Shown: positions 22,291-31,163, counted from the first letter of the stretch. The stretch: DNA of 36,075 bases from Candidatus Saccharimonadota bacterium (GCA_017548735.1 JAFYZJ010000040.1:1-36075); one strand, 5' to 3'. Made by a program: numbers and translations. The notes: generated from the sequence alone by a model not told the origin.

Positions 22291-23318
22291 TAGTCTTCGT
22301 CGTTTTTAGCAGCCTCACGGACTTTCTTTTCAATTTCATCCATGAGCTCTGGCTTCTCTTTGAAGAGTTTCTTGACGGCTTCACGGCCTTGACCGAGCGT
22401 TTCGCCGTTGTATTTGATGAAGGCGCCAGACTTTTCGAGAATGCCATGGCTGACCGCGAGATCGAGCACATCGCCAGTCTTGCTCACGCCTTCGTTATAC
22501 ATGATGTCAAATTCGGCAGTACGGAATGGTGCCGCAATCTTATTCTTCACGACTTTGATCTTTGTACGGTTGCCAGCAACATCGTCGCCGTCTTTAATCT
22601 GACCAATGCGACGAATGTCGATACGAACCGAAGCGTAGAATTTGAGCGCGTTGCCACCAGTAGTTGTTTCTGGGTTACCAAACATCACGCCAATCTTCAT
22701 GCGAATCTGGTTAATGAAGATGACTGTTGCCTTAGTCTTGCTGATAATACCAGTCAATTTACGCATTGCCTGAGACATGAGGCGAGCCTGGAGACCCATC
22801 TGAGCGTCACCCATATCGCCATCGATTTCAGCTTGCGGGACGAGTGCTGCAACAGAGTCGACTACGATGAGGTCGACTGCACCAGAACGAACGAGCGTCT
22901 CGCAGATTTCAAGCGCCTGCTCACCGTTGTCTGGCTGAGAAATCAAAAGATTGCTTGTATCGACACCAATTTTGCGTGCGTAAGCTGGGTCGAGCGCATG
23001 CTCAGCATCGATAAATGCCGCTTGGCCGCCCTGCTTCTGGATTTCCGCGATGGCATGAAGAGCCAAGGTGGTCTTACCAGATGATTCTGGGCCATAAATC
23101 TCAATAATGCGGCCCTTTGGATAACCGCCGCCGAGCGCTAAATCAAGCGCGAGCGATCCGGACGAGAACAGCTCGACGTCAATCTTGGACTGTTCGCCCA
23201 ATTTCATAATTGAACCATCACCAAATTGCTTCGTAATCTGAGAAAGCGCAAGGCTTAGCGCCTGCTTTTTGCCATCATCCTTACTGTCGCCCACCACATC
23301 CTGACTCTTTTTAGCCAT
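22290..23318 (-). CDS. recA: recombinase RecA
   Basis: 342 residues, normal length. DNA strand exchange and SOS coprotease. Walker [13 protein letters not shown], Walker [11 protein letters not shown], loop L1 [15 protein letters not shown] and L2 [16 protein letters not shown], and an acidic C-terminus. Start supported by AGGAGG eight bases upstream. It leads a recA-recX unit. No clear LexA box (Gram-positive or E. coli type) was seen in the 52-base gap upstream. Confidence 0.98.
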   Translation of the reverse strand: MAKKSQDVVGDSKDDGKKQALSLALSQITKQFGDGSIMKLGEQSKIDVELFSSGSLALDLALGGGYPKGRIIEIYGPESSGKTTLALHAIAEIQKQGGQAAFIDAEHALDPAYARKIGVDTSNLLISQPDNGEQALEICETLVRSGAVDLIVVDSVAALVPQAEIDGDMGDAQMGLQARLMSQAMRKLTGIISKTKATVIFINQIRMKIGVMFGNPETTTGGNALKFYASVRIDIRRIGQIKDGDDVAGNRTKIKVVKNKIAAPFRTAEFDIMYNEGVSKTGDVLDLAVSHGILEKSGAFIKYNGETLGQGREAVKKLFKEKPELMDEIEKKVREAAKNDED

Positions 23319-23370
23319 TAGAAAACCTCCTAGTTTATACTTCTATTTTAACCTATATCTATCTTAAAAT

Positions 23371-23730
23371 CTACTTATTATGGCGATCCTGATACGCCGG
23401 CAAATTCTCGAAGAAATAATGAATCGCGTCTTCTACGTTTTCGCGTAGTTCCGGAGTTAATTCACCTTTGCAACCAACCATCGGATTACGACGATTAATG
23501 AATGAAATGTACTTTATTTCGCCGGTATTCAAATCAAACCCAATTCCAAAAACATCCTCAAGACGGCAGCGACGCAAGAGTAGCACGTCGCGCAAGTCTT
23601 CAAGATAGGAGTCGCCAAGTGAGATAGCATATTTTTTCGCGTCTAGTGCCGCCCAAACATAGCCGTCGCAGTCCTCGCAAAGCTGCTTTAATTCATTTTT
23701 AGTAAAACGCACCCTTTTGTATATTTGCAT
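23371..23730 (-). CDS. DUF5674-like small protein
   Basis: 119 residues from an ATG with GGAG nine bases upstream; an in-frame ATG 16 codons earlier lacks a ribosome binding site. The layout YVWAALDAKKYAISLGDSY ... DVLLLRRCRLEDVFGIGFD ... IKYISFINRRNPMVGCKG resembles DUF5674 proteins common in Patescibacteria (a pattern of VxVDxE, LLxxGSxQxDLWG, INIRPxxxN). Function unknown. It lies directly upstream of recA on the same strand. The assignment is from memory of the family pattern and needs a profile search. Confidence 0.65.
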   Translation of the reverse strand: MQIYKRVRFTKNELKQLCEDCDGYVWAALDAKKYAISLGDSYLEDLRDVLLLRRCRLEDVFGIGFDLNTGEIKYISFINRRNPMVGCKGELTPELRENVEDAIHYFFENLPAYQDRHNK

Positions 23731-23847
23731 CTTAAAATGCTCCTTATTATTATTTTTATGCGTAAAAAGTAACATCAATTTATTATCACAAAAAGCATAA
23801 TTACGTTGTTTTTGGCACTTTTTTGAAAATGTGTCATAATATTGTGG

Positions 23848-23853
23848 TAAAAT
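23848..23853 (+). promoter_or_regulatory. extended -10 promoter of yebC
   Basis: TGGTAAAAT (hexamer 23848-23853), giving a leader of about 35 bases with AAGGA before the ATG. The ~120 bases upstream hold no gene and are AT-rich. Confidence 0.5.
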
Positions 23854-23894
23854 ATAGAGAAATTAATAGATAGTAAAAGTTAAGGAAATTTTTT

Positions 23895-24596
23895 ATGAGC
23901 GGACACAGCAAATGGGCAACCACCAAACGCCAGAAGGCCGTCGTCGACGCCAAGCGCGGTGCGTTGTTTACAAAAATCGGTAACCAAATCGCCATTGCGG
24001 CACGTAGTGGTACCGATCCTGCTATGAACCCGTCGCTCGCGATGGTGCTTGAGAAGGCTCGCCTTGCAAACATGCCAAAGGCAAACATTGAGCGCGCTAT
24101 TGCTCGCGTCGAGGATAAGAACGCCGCTGCTCTTATCGAAGAGACCTATGAGGCTTATGGCCCAGGTGGTGTCGGTATCATCATTGAGGTTGCAACCGAC
24201 AACAAAAACCGCACGATGCCAGAGGTACGCCACACGCTCGAAAAAAACGGTGGCCGCATGGCTGATCCAGGTTCGGTTATGTTCCAGTTCACGCGCAAGG
24301 GCGTAATCTTTACGAAGTCCAAGGGCGATGAAATCATGATGGCAGCACTCGACGCAGGCGCAGAAGACATCAATGACGAAGAAGATGGCACAACAATTTA
24401 TACTGCCGCTTCCGATTTGATGAAAGTTCGCAGCGCATTGATTGATGCCGGCTACGAGATTGACTCCGCCGAGCTTCAGTATGTGCCAAACAACACCGTG
24501 CCAGTTGAAGGCGAGACGAGCGAAAAGGTCGAGAAGATTCTCGATGCGATTGACGATCTCGACGACGTCGTTGCGGTTCATACAAATGCAGAATAA
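23895..24596 (+). CDS. YebC/PmpR-family protein (transcription or translation factor)
   Basis: 233 residues, normal family length. Hallmark start MSGHSKWATTKRQKAVVDAK (family MAGHSKWANIKHRKA), GTDPAMNPSL, ANMPKANIERAI and YEAYGPGGVGIIIE, plus a C-terminal ferredoxin-like domain. Family members were described as DNA-binding regulators, and some as factors that relieve ribosome stalling at proline runs; which applies here is unknown. Start supported by AAGGA eight bases upstream and the conserved N-terminus. Terminator after it. Confidence 0.95.
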   Translation: MSGHSKWATTKRQKAVVDAKRGALFTKIGNQIAIAARSGTDPAMNPSLAMVLEKARLANMPKANIERAIARVEDKNAAALIEETYEAYGPGGVGIIIEVATDNKNRTMPEVRHTLEKNGGRMADPGSVMFQFTRKGVIFTKSKGDEIMMAALDAGAEDINDEEDGTTIYTAASDLMKVRSALIDAGYEIDSAELQYVPNNTVPVEGETSEKVEKILDAIDDLDDVVAVHTNAE

Positions 24597-24600
24597 CCTT

Positions 24601-24630
24601 AAATACCCCTCAAAAAGAGGGGTATTTTTT
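24601..24630 (+). terminator. intrinsic terminator after yebC
   Basis: AAATACCCCTC, loop AAAAA, GAGGGGTATTTTTT. Confidence 0.9.
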
Positions 24631-24643
24631 ATGCGCCGGGTGA

Positions 24644-24649
24644 TATAAT
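24644..24649 (+). promoter_or_regulatory. -10 element of the XRE-murA gene (leaderless)
   Basis: TGATATAAT ends six bases before the ATG at 24656. Confidence 0.7.
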
Positions 24650-24655
24650 AAAAAC

Positions 24656-26197
24656 ATGAAGAAACAAGCAGACTACATGGTCGAAATCGGCAATGTAATT
24701 GCAATGGCACGCGTGCGCAAAGATATGACGCAGGCAGAATTGGCTGCCAAAATTGGCACCAGCCAATCCGCAATTAACCGTATCGAACATGGTAAACAAA
24801 ACGCTTCTCTCGAGATGATCTCGAAGATTAGTCGAGCACTCGACTACCAAATTGTATCCATTAATGAAGCCGCTACACAGGGCTACCGCATTAACGGCGG
24901 CAAAACTCTGCACGGCAGCATTACGATTAATACTTCCAAAAACGCTGCAGTCGGCCTGCTCTGCGCCGCGCTGCTCAATAAGAAGAAGACTACCTTAGTC
25001 CACCTAGCGCATATTGAAGAGGTCTATCGTATTATCGAAGTGCTCGAATCGATTGGCGTGAAGACCAACTGGATTAACCATGATCGCGACCTCGAAATCA
25101 TTCCGCCACGCAAATTGAATCTTGAAAAAATGGACATTGAAGCCGCTCGCCGCACGCGCACCGTCATCATGATGATGGGCCCGCTACTTCATCACTTCAA
25201 GAGCTTCCGCCTACCATACGCCGGCGGCTGCTCGCTTGGAAGCCGCACTGTCGAGCCGCACCTTCATGCTCTAAAGAGCTTCGGCCTCGAAGTTGACGCC
25301 GTCAGTAATTCTGGTTTTTATGAAGCAAAGGTCGTCAAGCGTCCAAGCGTTGATCGTAAAATCGTACTCACCGAACGCGGCGACACCGTTACCGAAAACG
25401 CAATTATGGCCGCAGCGCTCTGCCCTGGCAAAACCGTCATCGTCGGCGCAAGCCCGAACTACATGGTCCAAGATGTTTGTTTCTATCTTCAACGCCTAGG
25501 TGTCGAAATCGAAGGCGTCGGCACGACCAACCTCGTCGTACATGGCGTTAGCAGAATCGCTAAAGAAATTTCCTATGAGCCGAGCGAAGACCCAATCGAG
25601 GCGATGAGCTTCATTGCGGCCGGTATCGTCACGAAATCCGAAATCGAAATCAAGCGCGTGCCAATCGAATTCCTCGAGATTGAGCTCGAAGTGCTGCGTG
25701 GCATGGGCCAAAAGATGGAGATTTCCGACGAATATCTCGCTAATAACAGCCGTACACGCCTCGTCGATATTAAGCTTAAGAAATCTACTTTAAAGGCGCC
25801 GGTCGATAAGATTCACCCGATGCCGTTCCCTGGTCTAAACATCGATTCGTTGCCGTTCTTCTCAGTCATTGCTGCAACTGCTAACGGTCGCTCTTTGATC
25901 CATGACTGGGTCTTTGAGAACCGTGCGATTTACACGACTGAGCTTTCGAATTTGAACGCCAAAATCGAGTTGCTTGACGCTCACCGCGTCTTCGTAACCG
26001 GACCAACAAATTGGCGTCCAGCCGAGATGATGGCGCCGCCAGCGCTCCGCCCGGCCGTCGTCGTGATGCTCGCGATGCTCGCCGCTCCTGGCCGTTCAAT
26101 TCTGCGCAATACATACTCGATTGCACGCGGCTACGAAAACTTTGCCCATCGCCTCGTGTCGCTCGGTGCGGATATTGAGCAATTATCAGATATATAA
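24656..26197 (+). CDS. murA: MurA-type enolpyruvyl transferase with N-terminal XRE helix-turn-helix
   Basis: 513 residues in two parts. Residues ~9-65 form an XRE/Cro helix-turn-helix (MTQAELAAKIGTSQSAINRI, HGKQNASLEMISKISRAL). Residues ~75-513 are a UDP-GlcNAc 1-carboxyvinyltransferase, the first committed step of peptidoglycan synthesis: KNAAVGLLCAALL (substrate-binding Lys-Asn), GGCSLGSRTVEPHL with the catalytic loop Cys, and ENRAIYTTELSNL. Some usual residues differ: the FPTDMQAQ region reads FPGLNIDSLPFF and the DLRAS motif reads PALRPAV. The extra domain suggests DNA binding, perhaps autoregulation or sensing of a wall precursor; this is inference. Leaderless start. Confidence 0.88.
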   Translation: MKKQADYMVEIGNVIAMARVRKDMTQAELAAKIGTSQSAINRIEHGKQNASLEMISKISRALDYQIVSINEAATQGYRINGGKTLHGSITINTSKNAAVGLLCAALLNKKKTTLVHLAHIEEVYRIIEVLESIGVKTNWINHDRDLEIIPPRKLNLEKMDIEAARRTRTVIMMMGPLLHHFKSFRLPYAGGCSLGSRTVEPHLHALKSFGLEVDAVSNSGFYEAKVVKRPSVDRKIVLTERGDTVTENAIMAAALCPGKTVIVGASPNYMVQDVCFYLQRLGVEIEGVGTTNLVVHGVSRIAKEISYEPSEDPIEAMSFIAAGIVTKSEIEIKRVPIEFLEIELEVLRGMGQKMEISDEYLANNSRTRLVDIKLKKSTLKAPVDKIHPMPFPGLNIDSLPFFSVIAATANGRSLIHDWVFENRAIYTTELSNLNAKIELLDAHRVFVTGPTNWRPAEMMAPPALRPAVVVMLAMLAAPGRSILRNTYSIARGYENFAHRLVSLGADIEQLSDI

Positions 26198-26212
26198 ACA
26201 GATTAAATGTGG

Positions 26213-26218
26213 TAAAAT
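26213..26218 (+). promoter_or_regulatory. -10 element of gatC (leaderless)
   Basis: TGGTAAAAT ends six bases before the ATG at 26225. It is the probable promoter of the whole gatC to YtxH operon. Confidence 0.65.
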
Positions 26219-26224
26219 TTAAGT

Positions 26225-26512
26225 ATGTCAATTACAAGAGAAGATGTCCTTCATTTGGCCGAACTATCCAGCATTTCTTTAGATGAGTCGCAGATCGAGC
26301 CTTTGATTAAGGACCTTGATAATATCGTTAACTATTTTTCGCAGCTCGACGAGCTAAATACTGAGAATGTCGAGCCAACCTACCAGTGTTTTGATATGCA
26401 AAACGTCTGGCGCGAAGATAATATCGTTGATTTCGAAGCAAAGCGTGAAGATTTGCTCGCCCTTACGACCGAAAGTGAAGATAATCAGATAAAGGTGCCA
26501 AAAGTCCTATGA
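26225..26512 (+). CDS. gatC: Asp/Glu-tRNA amidotransferase subunit C
   Basis: 95 residues, normal length. It wraps around GatA and GatB and stabilises the amidotransferase. Conserved N-terminus SITREDVLHLAELSSISLDE (family VLHLARLAxLxLxE), then FSQLDELNTENVEPTYQ and WREDNIVD. First gene of the gatC-gatA-HEPN-like-gatB-galU operon; its stop overlaps the gatA ATG by four bases (ATGA). Leaderless start with TAAAAT six bases upstream. Confidence 0.93.
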   Translation: MSITREDVLHLAELSSISLDESQIEPLIKDLDNIVNYFSQLDELNTENVEPTYQCFDMQNVWREDNIVDFEAKREDLLALTTESEDNQIKVPKVL

Positions 26513-27894
26513 AAATTGCCGATAAGAACACAAAGGCCGTCGATTTAGTGCGCGCCGCACTCGAAAAGGCCAAAGAATACGAAGATTACCATGCGTTTAT
26601 CTCGATGAACGAAGCGCACGCTTTGGAGCGCGCCCGCGAGATTGACGCAAAGATTGAACGCGGCGAGCCAGTCGGTCGCCTCGCGGGTGTGCCATATGCA
26701 CTCAAAGACAACTTCTCTAGTCCACAAGGCCACACAACCGCAGCCGCAAAAATGCTCGAGGATTACCCTTCTCCAATCACCGCGACGGCTGTCGCCAAGA
26801 TTGAAGCTGAAGGCGCCATTATGATCGGCCGTACCAACCTAGATGCTTACGCGCACGGCGGTAGTACAGAAAACTCTTATTTTGGTCCAACCTCCAACGC
26901 ATATGATAAAGAACGCGTCGCTGGCGGCTCCTCTGGCGGTAGCGCTGTAGCCGTCGCACTCGACATTGTACCGTTCGCGCTCGGTTCCGATACTGGCGGT
27001 TCGATTCGTCAGCCAGCTAGCTTCAACGGCGTCGTTGGCGTCAAGCCAACCTATGGCACCGTTAGTCGTTATGGCGTTGTCGCAATGGCCTCATCAACTG
27101 ACACGATGGGCTGTTTTGCGAAGAATGTTGAAGACGCAAACCTTGTCATGGGCATCATGGCCGGTCGCGACGAAAAAGATTCGACTACACTTGCTGATTT
27201 TTGGACGAAAGACTTGACTGAAGCAACGCCGAAGCAGAAGAAAATTGCCCTTATCAAAGACTTTATGGGCGACGGCGTCGATCCAGAAGTTAAGGCCGCT
27301 GTTAACGACTATGCTGGAAAGCTCAAAAAAGCCGGCTACACCATTGAAGAAATCGACATGCCAATCCTCAAATACGCTTTGGCAATCTACTACATTGTTG
27401 TTCCTGCCGAGGTTTCTTCGAACCTCAGCCGCTACGATGGCATCCGCTATGGCCTCCGTTCGAGCGAAGCAAAAGATCTCGATTCTGTTTACAATATGAC
27501 CCGCGATGAAGGCTTCATGCCAGAAAACAAGCGCCGCATTCTGATTGGTAACTTCGTTTTGAGCTCCGGTTTCTTTGATGCTTACTATTTGAAAGCGCAG
27601 AAAGCACGCACGCTTTTGATTGATGCCTACAATAAGGCCTTCGAAAAATACGATGCATTACTCTGCCCAGTGGCACCACGCCCTGCTTTCAAGATTGGCG
27701 AAAACACCGCTGACCCACTTCAAATGTATCTCGAAGACGTGATGACCGTACCGCCAAGCCTCGCCGGTCTTCCGGCAATGTCGATTCCAGTCGCAAAGAG
27801 CAAAGCTGGCTTGCCAATTGGCGCGCAGCTCGTTGGCCCTCGCCAGAGCGACCAGATACTCCTCAATATTGCCGCGAGCGTGGAGGACAAATAA
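26509..27894 (+). CDS. gatA: Asp/Glu-tRNA amidotransferase subunit A
   Basis: 461 residues. Amidase subunit that releases ammonia from glutamine and converts Glu-tRNA(Gln) or Asp-tRNA(Asn) to the amide. The Ser-cisSer-Lys triad is intact: Lys in YALKDNFS (about residue 66), Ser in GGSSGGSA (about 143), Ser in SDTGGSIRQPAS (about 165). It is slightly shorter than typical (~485), with a compact N-terminus and C-terminus. Coupled to gatC by a four-base overlap and to the next gene by a one-base overlap. Confidence 0.96.
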   Translation: MKIADKNTKAVDLVRAALEKAKEYEDYHAFISMNEAHALERAREIDAKIERGEPVGRLAGVPYALKDNFSSPQGHTTAAAKMLEDYPSPITATAVAKIEAEGAIMIGRTNLDAYAHGGSTENSYFGPTSNAYDKERVAGGSSGGSAVAVALDIVPFALGSDTGGSIRQPASFNGVVGVKPTYGTVSRYGVVAMASSTDTMGCFAKNVEDANLVMGIMAGRDEKDSTTLADFWTKDLTEATPKQKKIALIKDFMGDGVDPEVKAAVNDYAGKLKKAGYTIEEIDMPILKYALAIYYIVVPAEVSSNLSRYDGIRYGLRSSEAKDLDSVYNMTRDEGFMPENKRRILIGNFVLSSGFFDAYYLKAQKARTLLIDAYNKAFEKYDALLCPVAPRPAFKIGENTADPLQMYLEDVMTVPPSLAGLPAMSIPVAKSKAGLPIGAQLVGPRQSDQILLNIAASVEDK

Positions 27895-28316
27895 TGGACG
27901 CTTCCCTAATATTTTTCTTAATTGCAATCCTGATTGTCGGCGCGTTAGTGTTCATCGCTATCTCGATGACCAGCAAGCGCGGTCATGCCTTCGACAAAGA
28001 GGATTACCAGGTTGATTTCTTGCGTATTGAAAACTCGTTGAAGCGCGAAAACGAAGCCAGCTATGCAATGGCAATTATCGAGGGTGACAAAATCCTCGAC
28101 CGCGCCCTCATGGAAATGGGCGTACAGGGCCGCACGATGGGCGACCGCCTCAAGCGCGTCGGCAAAGCGAAATTTACCCAGCTCAATGCAGTTTGGCATG
28201 CCCACAAGCTTCGCAACCAGATTGCGCACGAACATGATTTCAAGCCAGAATATCGCCAGGCGCAACATGCACTCGAGACTTACAAACAGGCATTAAAGGA
28301 TTTAGGAGCGATTTAG
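27894..28316 (+). CDS. membrane-anchored HEPN-like protein inside the gat operon
   Basis: 140 residues. One N-terminal membrane helix (about 4-25) is followed by a cytoplasmic helical domain. HRLRN-type motif: KLRNQIAHEHDF gives Arg107-Asn-x3-His112, the RNxxxH signature of HEPN domains, many of which are ribonucleases. A preceding conserved-looking block is KILDRALMEMGVQGRTMGDRL. It overlaps the gatA stop by one base and ends directly at the gatB ATG, so it is fully embedded in the gat operon. Similar anchored proteins are, from memory, common in Patescibacteria. RNase activity is not shown; the motif may be structural. Confidence 0.75.
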   Translation: MDASLIFFLIAILIVGALVFIAISMTSKRGHAFDKEDYQVDFLRIENSLKRENEASYAMAIIEGDKILDRALMEMGVQGRTMGDRLKRVGKAKFTQLNAVWHAHKLRNQIAHEHDFKPEYRQAQHALETYKQALKDLGAI

Positions 28317-29735
28317 ATGAGTGAATACAAGATTACAATCGGTATTGAATGCCACGTCCAGCTCAACACGAAGACGAAATTATTCAGCGGCGTAGACAAT
28401 GACGCTGTCGACAAAGAGCCAAACTCCTGCGTGAGCCCAATTGATTACGCATTGCCCGGCATGTTGCCGGTGCTCAACAAAGCAGCCGTCGAAAAAGCCG
28501 TTCGTGCTGGTCTCGCGATGAACTGTAAGATTAACTTACTCAGCCGTTTTGACCGCAAGCACTACTACTACCCAGATTTGCCAAAGGGCTATCAGATTTC
28601 TCAGATGTACCAGCCAATTATTGGCGCCGGCGTCGTACATCTGCCAGATGGCAGCGACGTCAAAATTGAGCATGCTCACCTCGAAGAGGATGCCGGCAAG
28701 TTGTCGCATTTCGGCAATTATTCCCTCGTCGATTTGAACCGCGCCGGTACGCCGCTCATCGAAATCGTTTCGATGCCAGACATTCATTCTGCCGCCCAGG
28801 CGCGTGCTTACTGCGAAGAACTCCATCGTCTCATGATGTATGCCGACGTCACGAACGGCGATCTCTATCAAGGCAACATGCGTTTCGACGTCAACATTTC
28901 GATTTCCAAGACTGACGAGCTTGGCACTCGTGCTGAGATTAAGAACCTCAACTCCTTCCGTAGCGTCGAGCGCGCCGTCGAATACGAATACAAGCGCCAG
29001 AAGGCATTGCTCGAAAAGGGTGAAAAGGTTATCCAGGAAACCCGCGGTTGGAACGACGCAACTGGCAAAACAACTTCCCAGCGCAGCAAGGAAGAAGCGC
29101 AGGATTATCGCTACATGCCAGAACCAGACGTACCACCAATTGTGCTTGAACAGTCTTACGTCGATAAGGTTGCAGCCGAAATGCCGATGATGCCGGCTGA
29201 TTATCGCTCGAAGTTTGGCATACTTAATCTCGACGACAGCGCACGCGAAGCTATCATTAATTACCCTGTACTCGCCGAGCGCCTTGCGGAGGTTTGTGAC
29301 AAGAACGTTAACCTCGCACCACGCGTCGCAAACTGGTTCGCAAGCGTTTTGTTGGCCGAAGAAAACCTCGACAAAGATTTCACACTTGCAACCGGTGCTG
29401 AATTGACCGAGCTCTCCGAAATGGTCGAAAAGAAAGAGCTTTCCTCGACTGCAGCAAAAGACGTTCTTCTTGAGATGTATGACCACAAGAATACCTCAAA
29501 GACGCCTCATCAGCTCGCTAAGGAAATGAATCTCCTCCAGGAAAATGACGAGAATGCCCTTTCACAGATTATTGATGAAGTATTGCAAATGCCTGAATGC
29601 GCCAAAGCCGCGGAAGATGTCCGCAACGGCGAAATGAAGGCAATTGGCTTCCTTGTTGGCCAGGTTATGAAGAAGTCACAAGGCAAGGCAAATCCAGCAA
29701 GCGTTAACGAATTAATCAGAAATAAGCTATCATAG
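28317..29735 (+). CDS. gatB: Asp/Glu-tRNA amidotransferase subunit B
   Basis: 472 residues, normal length. It binds the misacylated tRNA, activates the carboxylate with ATP and transfers ammonia from GatA. Conserved: IGIECHVQLNTKTKLFS, DYALPGMLPVLN, FDRKHYYYPDLPKGYQISQ, EEDAGKL, NRAGTPLIEIVS, MRFDVNIS, EIKNLNSFRSVERA; then the helical and YqeY-like C-terminal tail (GFLVGQVMKKSQGKANP). GGAG sits before the ATG, which follows the HEPN-like stop without a gap. With GatC and GatA it completes the complex. Confidence 0.97.
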   Translation: MSEYKITIGIECHVQLNTKTKLFSGVDNDAVDKEPNSCVSPIDYALPGMLPVLNKAAVEKAVRAGLAMNCKINLLSRFDRKHYYYPDLPKGYQISQMYQPIIGAGVVHLPDGSDVKIEHAHLEEDAGKLSHFGNYSLVDLNRAGTPLIEIVSMPDIHSAAQARAYCEELHRLMMYADVTNGDLYQGNMRFDVNISISKTDELGTRAEIKNLNSFRSVERAVEYEYKRQKALLEKGEKVIQETRGWNDATGKTTSQRSKEEAQDYRYMPEPDVPPIVLEQSYVDKVAAEMPMMPADYRSKFGILNLDDSAREAIINYPVLAERLAEVCDKNVNLAPRVANWFASVLLAEENLDKDFTLATGAELTELSEMVEKKELSSTAAKDVLLEMYDHKNTSKTPHQLAKEMNLLQENDENALSQIIDEVLQMPECAKAAEDVRNGEMKAIGFLVGQVMKKSQGKANPASVNELIRNKLS

Positions 29736-29751
29736 GAGTATAGGAGATCTT

Positions 29752-30594
29752 ATGGCATACAAAAAACCGACAAAAGCAGTCATTACCGATGCGGGCTTTG
29801 CAAGCCGCTTCTTGCCGATTACTAAAACCATTCCAAAAGCGATGCTTCCACTTGGCCCGAAGCCGATTATGCAGTACGTCGTCGAGGAATGTGTTGCTGG
29901 CGGCATCAACGATATAATTATCGTTTGCACCCCAGAAGGCAAGCACATCTATGAAGATTATTTCAACAACCCTTGCGAAAAGATTTATAAGCAGCTCGCC
30001 TCTCAGGGCAAGCTCGATCGTTTCGAATCAGTCCGCGAAGTTCTGGAAATCGCAAACATTACGATTATCGAACAAGACCAGAGTCTTCCGTATGGCAACG
30101 GCAGCCCAATCGCAAGTGCCAAACCATATCTCAATGACGACGAAGCTTTCCTCGCGCTCTATAGCGATGATTTGATTTTCGGTCAGGGCGACGTAAAAAC
30201 TTTGATTGAAGCTTACGAAAAGAACCCAGACGCTAAGGCAATCATTACTGCTCAGGAAATGCCAAAAGAAGTTTGGAACAAGTACGGCATGATTGCGCTC
30301 AAGGACGAGGCAAAGATGACGCTTAGCCATATCGTCGAGAAGCCGGCTACGCCAGAGCTCAGCCCAAGCAATCTCACTTCCTATGGTCGTTATCTTCTTA
30401 CTCCAGAGGTATTCGCACATCTCGATCCAAGCAATACTGGTCTAGACAATGAGCTCTGGACGGTTGATGCAATTACAAAACTCGCCAAGTCGGGCGATGT
30501 TATCGTAACTAAGAGCAAAGGAGAATGGTTGACCACAGGCGATCCAAAGAACTATTTTGCAGCTTACGAAAGATTTAATAAATTAGGAGAATAA
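29752..30594 (+). CDS. galU: UTP--glucose-1-phosphate uridylyltransferase
   Basis: 280 residues. It makes UDP-glucose for glycans and envelope polymers. Nucleotide-binding signature TDAGFASRFLPITKTIPKAM; the family usually reads AAGLGTRFLPATK, so Gly-Thr is replaced by Ala-Ser here. Further: PIMQYVVEECVAGGINDIIIV, LALYSDDLIFG, IVEKP and LTTGDPKNYFAAY. AGGAG lies five bases before the ATG, 16 bases after gatB, so it is in the gat operon. A dTDP- or CDP-sugar pyrophosphorylase is less likely because of the overall GalU match. Confidence 0.9.
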   Translation: MAYKKPTKAVITDAGFASRFLPITKTIPKAMLPLGPKPIMQYVVEECVAGGINDIIIVCTPEGKHIYEDYFNNPCEKIYKQLASQGKLDRFESVREVLEIANITIIEQDQSLPYGNGSPIASAKPYLNDDEAFLALYSDDLIFGQGDVKTLIEAYEKNPDAKAIITAQEMPKEVWNKYGMIALKDEAKMTLSHIVEKPATPELSPSNLTSYGRYLLTPEVFAHLDPSNTGLDNELWTVDAITKLAKSGDVIVTKSKGEWLTTGDPKNYFAAYERFNKLGE

Positions 30595-30595
30595 A

Positions 30596-30868
30596 ATGGA
30601 AACACCAGCTTGGATTTTAGTATTTATTCTATCAATTACGCTATTTCTCTTCTTGGTTGTCGGTATCGTTCTGATTATCAAGTTGATTGGCGTCGCAAAA
30701 GAGGCAAAGAAAATTGTGATTCAAGGCCAAAACATCGCTGAAAAGGCCGACGACATTGCCGATAACGTACGCGATATGACGACGGTGGGTGGCTTGGTGA
30801 AGCATTTTACCGAGAGCTATCTCAACAAAGCAGATAAAAAAGCCAAAAGAACAAAGAAGGAGAAATAA
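30596..30868 (+). CDS. small membrane protein with helical tail
   Basis: 90 residues. One membrane helix (about 6-30), an amphipathic helix rich in Ala/Lys/Asp (KEAKKIVIQGQNIAEKADDIADNV has this character over residues ~35-60), and a Lys-rich C-terminus. It starts one base after the galU stop with its ribosome binding site inside galU. The layout resembles DUF948-like proteins often next to YtxH proteins, as here. Likely membrane associated; function unknown. Confidence 0.7.
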   Translation: METPAWILVFILSITLFLFLVVGIVLIIKLIGVAKEAKKIVIQGQNIAEKADDIADNVRDMTTVGGLVKHFTESYLNKADKKAKRTKKEK

Positions 30869-30869
30869 T

Positions 30870-31163
30870 ATGGCAGAAAAGAAAAAAGAAGCCAAGAAGG
30901 CTAATGGCAACGGCAAGTTTATCCTTGGCGCAGCACTCGGCGCAATCGGCGGCGCAATCGCCGGCGTATTGTTCGCCCCAAAGTCTGGCAAGGAGACCCG
31001 CAAGGACATCGCCGAAGGTACCAAGAAGGTCGCCAAGAAGGCTAAGGTAACTGGCAAGAAGGCTGTTGCGGCCGGTAAAAAGGTCGTCGAAAAAGACGTC
31101 AAGGCTGCTGCAAAAAAGCCGGCCACTAAGAAGGCTCCAGCCAAAAAAGCTGCAAAAAAATAA
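30870..31163 (+). CDS. YtxH-like protein with Lys/Ala-rich histone-like tail
   Basis: 97 residues. A glycine-rich hydrophobic segment FILGAALGAIGGAIAGVLFA followed by PKSGKETRKDI is the YtxH signature (family LLFAPKSGKETR). The remaining ~50 residues are repeats of Lys, Ala, Pro and Val resembling histone H1 or AlgP tails, which could bind nucleic acid or acidic polymers. It is the last gene of the gat-galU operon, one base after the previous stop, and is followed by a terminator. Confidence 0.8.
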   Translation: MAEKKKEAKKANGNGKFILGAALGAIGGAIAGVLFAPKSGKETRKDIAEGTKKVAKKAKVTGKKAVAAGKKVVEKDVKAAAKKPATKKAPAKKAAKK

